Below, one piece after another: positions 44,146-51,839 of a stretch of 61,812 nt of DNA (position 1 is the first letter of the stretch; each line of letters starts with the position of its first letter). The stretch lies in IMG/VR virus record IMGVR_UViG_3300050821_007079, positions 1 through 61,812 of that record, one strand, 5' to 3'. The translations under genes were made by a program, and so were the position numbers. The notes under the pieces were generated by a model. That model had not been told where the DNA came from, searched no databases, and worked only from the letters and a program-made list of their open reading frames with translations. The stretch comes from a virus.

Positions 44146-44308
44146 GGGAAGTAACTACTGGATCCAGCGTCAGAGGGAGCGTGATGCGCAGCAGTTCTGG
44201 CAGCAGTGCTGGATGGACGTGGTGGCGGTCGAGGACTGGGTAATGGAACTACCTGGGTCCTCGACTTATGCCTCACCGTTCAACATGCAAGGGTGTGTGT
44301 TTCAATGA
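44087..44308 (+). CDS. Mini-protein with QGCVF tail, 73 aa
   Basis: SD CGGAGA before ATG 44087. Gln/Trp-rich centre (YWIQRQRERDAQQFWQQCW), ending NMQGCVFQ. Overlaps the previous gene by 59 bp. Confidence 0.65.
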   Translation: MGNTFGTGSRMTVNTASSTRGSNYWIQRQRERDAQQFWQQCWMDVVAVEDWVMELPGSSTYASPFNMQGCVFQ

Positions 44309-44514
44309 AGAGAACATACAAACCAATTCCCACGTTCAACGTTGCGCGCGGGCCCGACCACGTAAGTCCCAATGCCTGTTGGGCGAGATACGACCGGGCC
44401 GACTACAACGAGGGTATGTGGCTCGACTATGCAGAGTGGCATCGGCAGTTCCACGGTAAGGGCAAGAAGGAAGAGATAGCATGGAAGCATTTCCAGGGGA
44501 ATCTATTCTCATGA
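44305..44514 (+). CDS. Mini-protein with QGNLF tail, 69 aa
   Basis: ATGA overlaps at both ends. Contains RGPDHVSPNACWARYDRADY and GMWLDYAEWHRQFHGKGKK; ends WKHFQGNLFS. Confidence 0.7.
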   Translation: MKRTYKPIPTFNVARGPDHVSPNACWARYDRADYNEGMWLDYAEWHRQFHGKGKKEEIAWKHFQGNLFS

Positions 44515-44723
44515 AACAATCCAACAAGGCGTCTCTTATAGGGCTTCAACAGCACTGGGTCAACGTACGTGCGGGTATGCCACTAGGAGATGAAGACCAT
44601 TCGGAGGTTGCGTGGTCCTCGCTTCTGGTCCCAATAGATGAAGTCACGTGGGGACAAGTGCCTAAGGAAGCGGACCCCGATGGTGACGAACCCTGCATCG
44701 AGCAGCACATGGTGTTCAGATGA
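44511..44723 (+). CDS. Mini-protein with QHMVF tail, 70 aa
   Basis: ATGA-coupled. Acidic middle (MPLGDEDHSEVAW, KEADPDGDEP), ends CIEQHMVFR. Confidence 0.7.
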   Translation: MKQSNKASLIGLQQHWVNVRAGMPLGDEDHSEVAWSSLLVPIDEVTWGQVPKEADPDGDEPCIEQHMVFR

Positions 44724-44740
44724 ACAGAGAAAGGTGATCT

Positions 44741-45016
44741 ATGAGACTTAAACGATGGCGCGTGGTTAACGGCCACGGCTTCAAATACGCACAGCTTGAT
44801 GGTAATGGATACCGGGCGAAGGCAGGGAGGGATGGGATCATCTGTTACAACTGCGGTGTGTGGACAGTACATCCACGGAGGGATGAGTTGGTGGATCAGA
44901 AGATTAACCAGAACACACTGTCGCAATGTCCGATGTTCCATATGGACCTGTTCGGTGGGCCGATGTTCATGAGCAAGGATCTGAAGGATCAGATCCCGCG
45001 AAGGAGGGGAAGGTGA
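44741..45016 (+). CDS. Cys-containing protein, 91 aa
   Basis: SD AAAGGTG. It carries CYNCG and a later QCPMFHMDLFGG, a possible half zinc site, and a basic tail. The motif-like HMDLF is internal and lacks Gln. GTGA overlap with the next gene. Confidence 0.6.
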   Translation: MRLKRWRVVNGHGFKYAQLDGNGYRAKAGRDGIICYNCGVWTVHPRRDELVDQKINQNTLSQCPMFHMDLFGGPMFMSKDLKDQIPRRRGR

Positions 45017-45195
45017 AGCTAACACGATCACAACTCCATGCGGTTGTCGAGTGTGCGGTAGTAGAAGGGTATAGCCGCATGACTCTCAATGACAGTATAT
45101 ATTCTCCAGACTGGAACGGCCAGTGTTGGAACTTGTTTTCCGAGGACGTCGAATTACTCAAGACGTGGCTGTCCTGGTGGAGGAAGATCAAATGA
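45013..45195 (+). CDS. Mini-protein with QCWNLF element, 60 aa
   Basis: GTG start (GTGA overlap). Contains SPDWNGQCWNLFSED, a one-residue-longer variant of the motif, followed by a Trp-rich tail (LLKTWLSWWRKIK). Confidence 0.6.
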   Translation: MKLTRSQLHAVVECAVVEGYSRMTLNDSIYSPDWNGQCWNLFSEDVELLKTWLSWWRKIK

Positions 45196-45449
45196 AAACA
45201 CCAGCATGGTATTACAACGAGAACGGGCATCGGTGGCGTAAGTTGAAGGCTGGCGAAGCTAGGGATCCCCGTGCTGTACGCGGCTGTACGTGGTGTGGAT
45301 GCACATCACGTCTCTCTGCGCGCACATACAAGTCGAGGGTGCGGTACACGTTGTTTGTCTGTCTTGGCCGGCAGTCAATGCTGTTCCCCGGTAAGGGCAC
45401 TACGGTTGGCGGCTGGTCGCAGCCGAGGTTCTGGAAGTCATTTTCATGA
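45192..45449 (+). CDS. Cys-pair protein with internal QSMLF, 85 aa
   Basis: ATGA overlap. CTWCGC near residue 32 and C-x-G-R-QSMLF-P near residue 60; ends FWKSFS. Perhaps a zinc-binding relative of the mini-protein family. Confidence 0.6.
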   Translation: MKTPAWYYNENGHRWRKLKAGEARDPRAVRGCTWCGCTSRLSARTYKSRVRYTLFVCLGRQSMLFPGKGTTVGGWSQPRFWKSFS

Positions 45450-45455
45450 CTGCGC
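45443..45455 (+). repeat. TGACTGCGC motif at a gene start
   Basis: TTCATGACTGCGC, whose ATG starts the 87-aa gene. The flanks resemble the copy at 41925. Confidence 0.7.
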
Positions 45456-45709
45456 GCACAGCATCGGCAGCAGGCTTGACGATCCAATCAGATCCGGGTG
45501 AAAGCCCAACGGAGGTAATCAGCTCTTATATAAGAGAGTTAGTTGCGGCAGGTCACGAAATCACGGGAACTCATCGCTGCCGCAACTGTCATACAGAGTT
45601 CAGGCACTACATGCCGATCGTAGGGTCGGGTGTGCAGATCTTCTCTGACTTCGAGGACGGAGTGCAGTGTCCGCACAGACAGATGAACGTGCACGGAGGT
45701 GAGTCGTGA
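45446..45709 (+). CDS. Small zinc-finger-like protein, 87 aa
   Basis: ATGA overlap. CRNCHTEF and a distant QCPH suggest a zinc site. Helical N-terminal half (TEVISSYIRELVAAGHEI). No terminal motif; QIFSDF is internal. Confidence 0.6.
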   Translation: MTARTASAAGLTIQSDPGESPTEVISSYIRELVAAGHEITGTHRCRNCHTEFRHYMPIVGSGVQIFSDFEDGVQCPHRQMNVHGGES

Positions 45710-45813
45710 TCTGGTATCGGCACATAGACTGGCAGGAGAGCGAGGTGTGGGTGAGTACGCCCTGGCTTAACAATGAAGCAATGCAGTACTGCCTGTTCGG
45801 AGATTGGCCATGA
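45706..45813 (+). CDS. Trp-rich mini-protein with QYCLF tail, 35 aa
   Basis: GTG start (GTGA overlap). IWYRHIDWQESEVWVSTPW, then EAMQYCLFGDWP. Stop overlaps the next start. Confidence 0.7.
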   Translation: MIWYRHIDWQESEVWVSTPWLNNEAMQYCLFGDWP

Positions 45814-45977
45814 GATGGGGAAGCAGCGCACCAATAGAGGACGGAGATATAGGCTCAGAGGTAGTGCCGGAGAACTACAGCTCGTACTGGCCAGAGTGGG
45901 CCAGGGAGCACGAGATACACGTGTGGCCGGGAACGTGGAACTTGCAGTGGATGCTGTTCGAGAGGGAGAGGAAATGA
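45810..45977 (+). CDS. Trp-rich mini-protein with QWMLF tail, 55 aa
   Basis: ATGA overlaps on both sides. Acidic head, then YWPEWAREHEIHVWPGTW and NLQWMLFERERK. Confidence 0.7.
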   Translation: MRWGSSAPIEDGDIGSEVVPENYSSYWPEWAREHEIHVWPGTWNLQWMLFERERK

Positions 45978-46081
45978 ACGGCTGGATGGATTGGGAGGCA
46001 CAGGCGTTTTGGTTAGCCGAGGGTGAGGGCTGGCTGAGGTGGTTCGATATGCAGTGGTGTATGTGGGATGACGAGGATTAA
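45974..46081 (+). CDS. Trp-rich mini-protein with QWCMW tail, 35 aa
   Basis: ATGA overlap. Seven Trp in 35 residues; ends DMQWCMWDDED, a Phe-to-Trp variant of the motif. Confidence 0.65.
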   Translation: MNGWMDWEAQAFWLAEGEGWLRWFDMQWCMWDDED

Positions 46082-46086
46082 GGCGT

Positions 46087-46185
46087 ATGAACAAGAATCA
46101 TGCTTGCTACTTCGTCCCTCACGATGAGTATCTGCAGGCTGTGGGCGATAGAGGCGGCAAGAGCGGAGTTATATGGATCTTGTAG
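46087..46185 (+). CDS. Small protein, 32 aa
   Basis: Short ORF after a weak SD (AAGG). HACYFVPHDEYLQAVGDRGG, ending VIWIL. No motif. Between it and 46408 I see only a 14-codon ORF (46257-46301) behind a strong SD, and site 7. Confidence 0.4.
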   Translation: MNKNHACYFVPHDEYLQAVGDRGGKSGVIWIL

Positions 46186-46256
46186 GTCTGCTTGTTTGAT
46201 ACCTATGCATCAACCGGATCCTTGTGGGCTGACGGACTAATAGAAAGGAGGAAGTC

Positions 46257-46301
46257 GTGTGGAGATTCTTAAACTTGATGGTTCGACTATCTAGACGGTG
46301 A
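46257..46301 (+). CDS. Possible 14-aa leader or minigene
   Basis: GTG behind AAAGGAGGAAGTC, a near-ideal SD, encodes a 14-residue basic/hydrophobic peptide and stops. It could be a leader peptide or an inactive remnant. Confidence 0.3.
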   Translation: MWRFLNLMVRLSRR

Positions 46302-46378
46302 CACTAGACACGAATGGGCGAGCATCAGCACAGGAGCAACAAATCACTTAAACATGCAGGCGAATACGTTTAGAGATA

Positions 46379-46393
46379 TTACAACCCTTGTAA
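46379..46393. promoter_or_regulatory. TTACAA-N3-TTGTAA site 7 (upstream of a gene)
   Basis: TTACAACCCTTGTAA directly abuts the SD (CAGGAGA) of the 157-aa gene. Confidence 0.8.
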
Positions 46394-46407
46394 CAGGAGA
46401 TTTGAAA

Positions 46408-46881
46408 ATGGTGAATGAAGTCAAGATCGACGGTCAGGTAGCGGAGCGCAAGACATTCAAGATCAAGATCGGTGCGCCGACGAACTCGGAGCAAGTGTAT
46501 CTGGAGGGCGAGGGCATCGCATGCGGCGACCATATCGTAGCCCACGCACTGCCGGTGTACCGACAGAAGGACTACCCCGTCTACAAGACCCGCAAGAACG
46601 GGCCGTACTGCGTGAGCTTCATTGCGAGTGGGCTGCGCGCGTCGGGCACCAATCAGAAGCTGGTGTTCTCCAAGCTCGAGGCTGCCGCGGAGTTTGGCAT
46701 GAGTGTTGCCAGTCTCTACGCGCTGCTTGGGTTCCCCATGTCCGAGGAAGATCCGCGCAAGGTACTCGAGTACGCCAAGGAGCATCGCGAGGAGTTGTAT
46801 GAACCCCTGTGCAATCTCGCGGTGCAGTATGGAGGGGTGCTGGTCACGCCGGAGACTGCCGCCAAGGCCGATGGAGAGTAG
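46408..46881 (+). CDS. Unknown protein, 157 aa
   Basis: The ATG at 46408 has SD AGGAGA; an in-frame ATG at 46354 would place site 7 inside the gene. The N-terminal half is beta-rich (KTFKIKIGAPTNSEQVYL), the C-terminal half helical (SKLEAAAEFGMSVASLYALL, PRKVLEYAKEHREEL). No family recognised. Confidence 0.7.
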   Translation: MVNEVKIDGQVAERKTFKIKIGAPTNSEQVYLEGEGIACGDHIVAHALPVYRQKDYPVYKTRKNGPYCVSFIASGLRASGTNQKLVFSKLEAAAEFGMSVASLYALLGFPMSEEDPRKVLEYAKEHREELYEPLCNLAVQYGGVLVTPETAAKADGE

Positions 46882-47041
46882 GGCCAATCTCGCGGAGATC
46901 GGTAGGGATGCGAAGGGTGGTCCGGTCTATATATTCCAGTGCTCACCTGAGTGGCAGGAGGCACCGATACATAGCCTAAAGGAGGAGCAGTACATTCACT
47001 TGGCGGATTGCCGCCAGTACTGCTTGTTCCTGCCGTCATGA
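46871..47041 (+). CDS. Mini-protein with QYCLF tail, 56 aa
   Basis: Overlaps the previous gene's end. PVYIFQCSPEWQEAPIHSL, then LADCRQYCLFLPS. Stop overlaps the next ATG. Confidence 0.7.
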   Translation: MESRANLAEIGRDAKGGPVYIFQCSPEWQEAPIHSLKEEQYIHLADCRQYCLFLPS

Positions 47042-47178
47042 GCAACGCCACTGCCTTCGACGATCTGGATGATATCAGCATGTGGCTGGATCATATCCCT
47101 GCCGACGAGGTGATGGACACGGCTGCGCTGCCGGCGTTCAAAGGAGGCATACCTGAACAGGTGTGTTTGTTCGAATGA
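47038..47178 (+). CDS. Acidic mini-protein with QVCLF tail, 46 aa
   Basis: ATGA overlaps at both ends. Asp-rich (FDDLDDISMWLDHIPADEV), ends PEQVCLFE. It could mimic DNA or a partner's acidic surface. Confidence 0.7.
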   Translation: MSNATAFDDLDDISMWLDHIPADEVMDTAALPAFKGGIPEQVCLFE

Positions 47179-47336
47179 GTGCGAACCCCTTTGTTTTACA
47201 TCAGTGGTACCACTGGGTGCTGACTCATGAGGAAAGTATGCAGACCATGCACTGGGAGGATGGCAGGTCAATAGTGGACTACGCTAATGTCTGGATGACT
47301 TGGCAGGCGAATCTCTTCAGCAATGAGGGCAAGTAA
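47175..47336 (+). CDS. Trp-rich mini-protein with QANLF tail, 53 aa
   Basis: HQWYHWVLTHEESMQTMHWEDG, then WMTWQANLFSNEGK. It resembles the next protein in layout (W-rich head, H/TWEDG, W, motif), so the two are likely duplicates. Confidence 0.75.
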   Translation: MSANPFVLHQWYHWVLTHEESMQTMHWEDGRSIVDYANVWMTWQANLFSNEGK

Positions 47337-47507
47337 ATGAACAGGCATTGGGAGTTCGACTCCTATATGTGGGCCCTAACCAGTGAGCAGGCAGTGCTTA
47401 AGTGGACATGGGAGGATGGTACAGAGTGGGGGCCGACAGCGAGGAGCGCCTCCACAGTTCAGGTGTGGAACACATTTCAGCTAAATCTGTTTAACAATGA
47501 GGTATAG
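47337..47507 (+). CDS. Trp-rich mini-protein with QLNLF tail, 56 aa
   Basis: Begins immediately after the previous stop. DSYMWALTSEQAVLKWTWEDG, then VWNTFQLNLFNNEV. QLNLF is identical to the clamp-binding motif of E. coli UmuC, the best single match in the set. Confidence 0.75.
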   Translation: MNRHWEFDSYMWALTSEQAVLKWTWEDGTEWGPTARSASTVQVWNTFQLNLFNNEV

Positions 47508-47511
47508 GTAA

Positions 47512-48567
47512 ATGCGAATCAGCAAAGCAATTAGTCTTCTGGTCACGGTCGTCGATGTAGCCTTGGAGACAGGAGAGTACGGCTGCGTCCGCCTTCTCTC
47601 AGGTCCTGGCATTGGTAAGTCCAGTGCAGTGCGCGAGGCGGCGAGGATCCTGTCCAAGAAGCATGGCAAGAAGTGTGGGGTGAAACTCGTACGGCTGTGC
47701 GAGGTGGAGCAGCCCGACGTCAAGGGGTTCGGGATGGCGGATATCCCCAACCGCAAGATGGTGTTCACTGATCCGTACTGGGCGATTGACCCGGAGAAGG
47801 ACGGAGAGTTTGGGTTTGTGTTCTTCGACGAGCAGCCCCAGTCAGCGGATGACGTCAACAAGGTGTGGGCGGAGATCGCAGACCAGAGGCGCGTGGGTGA
47901 GTACAACATCCCTGACGGATGGGTGGTGGTGTCAGCCGGCAACCGCGAGGGCGATCGGTCCGGTGTGCGCAAGACGATGGCATTCATTCAGAACAGGATC
48001 GTGGATATCTTTGTCGACGGACACAAGGATGACCTGGTGGACTGGCAGGAGAAGAACAACATTCACCACACGATCATCTCTTACACCGAGGCATTTCCGG
48101 GAGAGGTGTTGGCAGACAGGGTTCCCGACAAGCCGGGTCCGTTCTGCACGCCGCGCTCGCTGTGCCGCCTGAGTCCGTTCATCGACCGCATGAGCATTGA
48201 GATGTTCACGGAGTATGCGGCCGGTGCGATTGGTGAGGGTGCGGCGGCCAAGTTCGTGGCGCATCTGCGCGTGCATGATGAGCTGCCGACCTACGCACAG
48301 ATAGTCAAGGCACCGAAGACGACCAAGGTCCCGGAGCGGCCGGACGCGGTGTACGCGACGGTCAGGATGGTTGCACACAACGTGGACAAGGACACGGCTG
48401 TGCAGGCGTTCGAGTACCTGGGCAGGCTGCCGCCTGAGTTCCAGGCGACCGCCCTGCGGCATGCCGTGCGCCGGACCCCGCAGATCGTGCAGCACCCGGA
48501 GTTCGCAACGTGGCTGCGGTCGAACAAGAAGTTGCTGGAGGCGGCGAACCTGCTGGATAAGAAATGA
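47512..48567 (+). CDS. MoxR-like AAA+ ATPase, 351 aa
   Basis: Walker A GPGIGKSS at residues 31-38 and Walker B GFVFFDEQ near 103, with an Arg-finger-like region (SAGNREGDRSGVRK). MoxR ATPases work with VWA-domain proteins as chaperone-like remodellers. The VWA partner is encoded four genes downstream (50191-51405). The stop overlaps the next start (ATGA). Confidence 0.85.
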   Translation: MRISKAISLLVTVVDVALETGEYGCVRLLSGPGIGKSSAVREAARILSKKHGKKCGVKLVRLCEVEQPDVKGFGMADIPNRKMVFTDPYWAIDPEKDGEFGFVFFDEQPQSADDVNKVWAEIADQRRVGEYNIPDGWVVVSAGNREGDRSGVRKTMAFIQNRIVDIFVDGHKDDLVDWQEKNNIHHTIISYTEAFPGEVLADRVPDKPGPFCTPRSLCRLSPFIDRMSIEMFTEYAAGAIGEGAAAKFVAHLRVHDELPTYAQIVKAPKTTKVPERPDAVYATVRMVAHNVDKDTAVQAFEYLGRLPPEFQATALRHAVRRTPQIVQHPEFATWLRSNKKLLEAANLLDKK

Positions 48568-49736
48568 GTGACTTCGACTTACAATCTGTCCTAAGAGGAC
48601 TGCTCAATGATGACCCAGTCGTGGATGACACACAGGTCGTGGAACAAGTGGCTGAAGCAAGTCCGCCGTGTGGCGACCTCGGAGGCGGAGCACTACCAGC
48701 GAGCGAACAAGAGGAACCGGCTCTGGGTGGAGAGGCGGACTTGCCAGGCGATGCTGTTCCTCTAATCGTGACTGCGCCAGCCGACGAGCCTGACGATGTT
48801 ACAACCCTTGTAATGAACTATCCAGCATTCACTGAGGAGAACCTCGCGGAGACCATGGATATCCGCAACTACGCGACACTGTGCAAGCTCAAGGTGCGCA
48901 AGTGGGGCGGGCGCGTCAAGGACAAGAAAGCAGCGAGGCAATCGGCGAGGGACATGGGGGCAGTGGATGGTGCCTACTCGACCTACAAGCGCTTGTTCGC
49001 CGGTGTGGAGGACCGGCTGCGCGCGGTCAACAGTGTCCTGGATGCGGCTCGCACGCGCCACTACGAGTTGACACTGCCGTGGTCAGTGACAGGGAGCGAC
49101 GACAAGGGCAGGCGCGATGGACCGCGGCTCATGGCGAACACTCTGTTCATGGAGTATGTGACAGAGATGGGGCAGGCCAAGCAGCAGAAGGATCAAGTGC
49201 TGGCCGAACTTGAGCGGGCGTACCCGTCCATGTTGGTGGAGGCCAAGAAGAACTTAGGCAATGGGTTTGACATCAAACAGTATCCAACATCTGCCGAGAT
49301 CAAGGACTACTTTGACCTGGAGTTTGAGTTCATGCCGGTGCCGCTGGGTGTCGACTACAAGGGCCTGCCGCGCCAGCAGATAGGAGCGCTGGCGAACAAG
49401 CTCAACAAGTCAATGCAGCAATGCATGGAGAATGCTCTGCGCGACGTGTGGGCCAGGCTGTACTCACGGGTGCAGAAGATGCAGGAGCGGCTCAGCAACC
49501 CCAAGCATATCTTTCACGACACTCTCGTGAGTAACATGCGCGAGTTGGCTGCGACGGTCGAGCATCTGAACGCAACGAAGGACCCCAGGATTGAGAACAT
49601 CCGTAAACAAATAGAGGCAAACCTATGCAGGTTCGAGGCAGAGGATCTAAGAAAGGATCTGACAAAGCGGGCACTGACCGCACAACTCGCGGGGGAAATC
49701 TTGCGGGATATGGAGGCAAGCGTCTCCAGGCCCTAG
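48564..49736 (+). CDS. Unknown MoxR/VWA-module protein, 390 aa
   Basis: The first ~80 residues are acidic, Pro/Ala-rich linker sequence that overprints a mini-gene (48607-48765). The rest is helical and charged (CKLKVRKWGGRVKDKKAARQ, ELAATVEHLNATKD). The start is uncertain: the ATG at 48564 is coupled to the MoxR stop, but a GTG at 48768 and an ATG at 48813 are in frame. Its position between MoxR and VWA genes suggests a shared complex. Confidence 0.65.
   Translation: MSDFDLQSVLRGLLNDDPVVDDTQVVEQVAEASPPCGDLGGGALPASEQEEPALGGEADLPGDAVPLIVTAPADEPDDVTTLVMNYPAFTEENLAETMDIRNYATLCKLKVRKWGGRVKDKKAARQSARDMGAVDGAYSTYKRLFAGVEDRLRAVNSVLDAARTRHYELTLPWSVTGSDDKGRRDGPRLMANTLFMEYVTEMGQAKQQKDQVLAELERAYPSMLVEAKKNLGNGFDIKQYPTSAEIKDYFDLEFEFMPVPLGVDYKGLPRQQIGALANKLNKSMQQCMENALRDVWARLYSRVQKMQERLSNPKHIFHDTLVSNMRELAATVEHLNATKDPRIENIRKQIEANLCRFEAEDLRKDLTKRALTAQLAGEILRDMEASVSRP
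48607..48765 (+). CDS. Overprinted mini-protein with QAMLF tail, 52 aa
   Basis: It lies wholly inside the 390-aa gene in another frame. SD AAGAGGA sits 7 nt before ATG. The body is Trp/Arg-rich (SWNKWLKQVRR, KRNRLWVERRTC) and ends CQAMLFL. The tail and SD argue that it is real. The stop is followed at once by a TGACTGCGC copy. Confidence 0.55.
   Translation: MMTQSWMTHRSWNKWLKQVRRVATSEAEHYQRANKRNRLWVERRTCQAMLFL
48766..48778 (+). repeat. TGACTGCGC motif
   Basis: TCGTGACTGCGCC follows the stop of the QAMLF ORF and is in frame as VTAP in the 390-aa gene. The context is like the copy at 92-104. Confidence 0.7.
48799..48813. promoter_or_regulatory. TTACAA-N3-TTGTAA site 8
   Basis: TTACAACCCTTGTAA, whose last A begins an in-frame ATG of the 390-aa gene. 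It lies 33 bp after a TGACTGCGC copy. Confidence 0.75.
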
Positions 49737-49957
49737 TCAAGGCTGTGTTCGCTGAAGGTCCGGAAGGGTACGTATGTTCGAACTGCGGTGGAGACTGCGT
49801 GACTTTCCACGGGACTGTGCAGTGGAGTATCCGCAAGAACGACTTCGAGGTCATGGAAGTCGGCGACTCGGAATACTGCGGGACTTGTGAAGATGGTTGC
49901 GGCACGGACTGGGTTCACTTTAACCAATGGGAACTATTCACAGATGAAGACACTTAA
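49625..49957 (+). CDS. Zinc-binding-like protein with QWELF tail, 110 aa
   Basis: Gly/Lys/Arg-rich head, CSNCGGDC and CGTCEDGCG Cys clusters, and the tail NQWELFTDEDT. The start overlaps the previous gene by 112 bp; a GTG at 49743 is an alternative. Confidence 0.6.
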   Translation: MQVRGRGSKKGSDKAGTDRTTRGGNLAGYGGKRLQALVKAVFAEGPEGYVCSNCGGDCVTFHGTVQWSIRKNDFEVMEVGDSEYCGTCEDGCGTDWVHFNQWELFTDEDT

Positions 49958-50198
49958 ACAAGGCACCATCAAACGTCTGCATGTCAACCGACATGTGATG
50001 GGGGCCAATCGTAAGACAGGCGCGGACGACTACGCCCTGACGATACAGACGAGCAAGGGACCTATACGAACCAACGCAGCCTGGGTCGAGGGCAAGTGCA
50101 GGTTCGTGCAGGCGGGCGGTATCCACAATATCAAGCCGCTCAAGTGCGGGGCGCGGGCGTGGATCGAGACAAGAGCAGAGGTAAACTACAATGAGTAA
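49944..50198 (+). CDS. Unknown basic protein, 84 aa
   Basis: Beta-rich basic protein (KQGTIKRLHVNRHVMGANRK, YALTIQTSKGPIRTNAAW, KCRFVQAGGIHNI). It overlaps both neighbours slightly. No family recognised. Confidence 0.65.
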   Translation: MKTLKQGTIKRLHVNRHVMGANRKTGADDYALTIQTSKGPIRTNAAWVEGKCRFVQAGGIHNIKPLKCGARAWIETRAEVNYNE

Positions 50199-51405
50199 TG
50201 ACAGCAGGCATCCAGCATTCACGGAGATCAAAACCGCGATGCTTCTACACGTCCCGTTCTTCGCGAGTCTGTTACTAGATATCATGAAGATCTGGATCGG
50301 GGACCTGATTGCCAAGGGGGTGATGCCCCCTGGCATGAAGGCGACAATGGCAACCGATGGTAAGACAATCTGGATGGATGAGCAGTTCATTAAGGAACTC
50401 CCCATAGAGAACTCGGTCTTCGCGGTATGCCATGAGATCGGCCACACCATGTTCGAGCACATGGCGCGGGCTAAGCGATACGTGGACCTGGGGTTCGATG
50501 GGCAGAAGTTCATCCCTCTGCTGTGGAACATCGCGGCCGACTTCTATATTAATGATCTATTGGTCAAGTCGGGGGTAGGAAAGATCAAACTTGACGCAGA
50601 TGGTAAGCCGGAGTGGTTGCTCGACCCTAAATATACTTGCCAGATGGCAGTGGAGGATATCTACCGGGACCTGATAAAGAACGGCATGCCGAAGTCCTGC
50701 ACGGGCGACGGGGACGGGCAGATGGACGGGCATATCTTCGACCTGAGCGATATCTCGGACGCAGAGTTGAAGCGGGCGATTGCGACCGCGGCAGACACTG
50801 CCAAGGCAATGGGCAAGCTGCCGGCTGAACTCGAGCGGTTCGCAGAGGAGATCCTGGCGGCCCAAGTTACATGGCAGGAACTGCTCCGTACAACCATTGT
50901 AACGACCACTGCACGCGATACGAACTCCTGGGCGAGGCCACACCGGCGCAGGCTGGTAGGGCAAGGGGTGTACCTGGCGCGGCCAGCCTCGTACGGCTGT
51001 GACACGATCGTGTGGATCTGGGACACCAGCGGTAGTATCGGGCAGGCAGAGATGAACATCTTCGGCAGTGAGTGCCAGGATATCATCCGGACCTGCCACC
51101 CGGAGCGGGTGATCTTGATCGGTTGTGACAGCCGTATTGCCAGTGTCGAGGAGTTCACTGGCGACCAGGAGATCGACTGGAGCAAGACAGAGGTGAAGGG
51201 GGGTGGCGGGACTGACTTCCGGCCACCGTTCGACTGGCTCGAGGAACAGGGGATCATTCCGGATGCGTGTATCTACTTCACGGACTTGCAAGGGCCGGGG
51301 CCGAGCGACGAGCCGGGCTATCCAGTCATATGGTGCAGTACAACACCAGAACTCAAGGGCCCAACTGGTACCACGATCTATGTGGACCTTGAACCCGCCA
51401 AGTAA
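50191..51405 (+). CDS. VWA-like putative metallopeptidase (DUF2201-like), 404 aa
   Basis: Zinc motif HEIGHTMFEH at residues 81-90. The C-terminal VWA-like domain has MIDAS DTSGS near residue 278 and GGGGTDFRP. The family pairs with MoxR-type ATPases, and a MoxR gene lies 1.6 kb upstream. The complex may remodel or cleave host proteins. Site 9 lies mid-gene. Confidence 0.85.
   Translation: MSNDSRHPAFTEIKTAMLLHVPFFASLLLDIMKIWIGDLIAKGVMPPGMKATMATDGKTIWMDEQFIKELPIENSVFAVCHEIGHTMFEHMARAKRYVDLGFDGQKFIPLLWNIAADFYINDLLVKSGVGKIKLDADGKPEWLLDPKYTCQMAVEDIYRDLIKNGMPKSCTGDGDGQMDGHIFDLSDISDAELKRAIATAADTAKAMGKLPAELERFAEEILAAQVTWQELLRTTIVTTTARDTNSWARPHRRRLVGQGVYLARPASYGCDTIVWIWDTSGSIGQAEMNIFGSECQDIIRTCHPERVILIGCDSRIASVEEFTGDQEIDWSKTEVKGGGGTDFRPPFDWLEEQGIIPDACIYFTDLQGPGPSDEPGYPVIWCSTTPELKGPTGTTIYVDLEPAK
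50888..50902. promoter_or_regulatory. TTACAA-N3-TTGTAA site 9 (variant)
   Basis: GTACAACCATTGTAA, first base changed, in frame as TTIVT within the VWA gene. Confidence 0.65.
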
Positions 51406-51553
51406 GGACAACTACTGCTCGCAGCAGTATTATGAAGGGGACGGCTGCTGTGGACTGGATGTCTACTCAACGCGCTCCGGCGAGTGGGAGTTTCTGCAAG
51501 AGGACGGCGGTGGGTATTTCACTGGGCAGTCGATGCTGTTTGAGGAGGGGTAG
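51380..51553 (+). CDS. Mini-protein with QSMLF tail, 57 aa
   Basis: Overlaps the VWA gene by 26 bp. Tyr/Gly/Cys-rich (NYCSQQYYEGDGCCGLDVY), ends YFTGQSMLFEEG. Its stop abuts the next GTG. Confidence 0.65.
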   Translation: MWTLNPPSKDNYCSQQYYEGDGCCGLDVYSTRSGEWEFLQEDGGGYFTGQSMLFEEG

Positions 51554-51753
51554 TGAACATCTACGAGCAGCAGCATATAGACTGGCACACCTGGAAACCT
51601 TGGCGGAACTGTAACAGCCCCGCACAGTGGCAGGAGCTACAGACAACGGACGATGGTAGCCTGCGTTGGCTGTGGACGCCTAACTACGAGCACCTGTCAG
51701 GACCCGCCGGATTGCATCAGCAGTGGTTTCTATTTCTCGATGTTCCTTTTTAG
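51553..51753 (+). CDS. Trp-rich mini-protein with QWFLF tail, 66 aa
   Basis: GTG behind GAGGAGGGG. IDWHTWKPWRNCNSPAQWQELQ, DDGSLRWLW, then LHQQWFLFLDVPF. Last gene before a terminator. Confidence 0.7.
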   Translation: MNIYEQQHIDWHTWKPWRNCNSPAQWQELQTTDDGSLRWLWTPNYEHLSGPAGLHQQWFLFLDVPF

Positions 51754-51773
51754 TTGATGTGTGTTGGAACTTT

Positions 51774-51816
51774 TGCGCTAGTTCAGGTTCATAGCCTGGG
51801 CTAGCGCATTTTTTTG
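51774..51816 (+). terminator. Rho-independent terminator
   Basis: TGCGCTAG (51774-51781) pairs with CTAGCGCA (51801-51808), inner CAGG/CCTG, then a run of seven T's. Confidence 0.85.
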
Positions 51817-51839
51817 TTTAAAATTCACGAGGTACCTCA

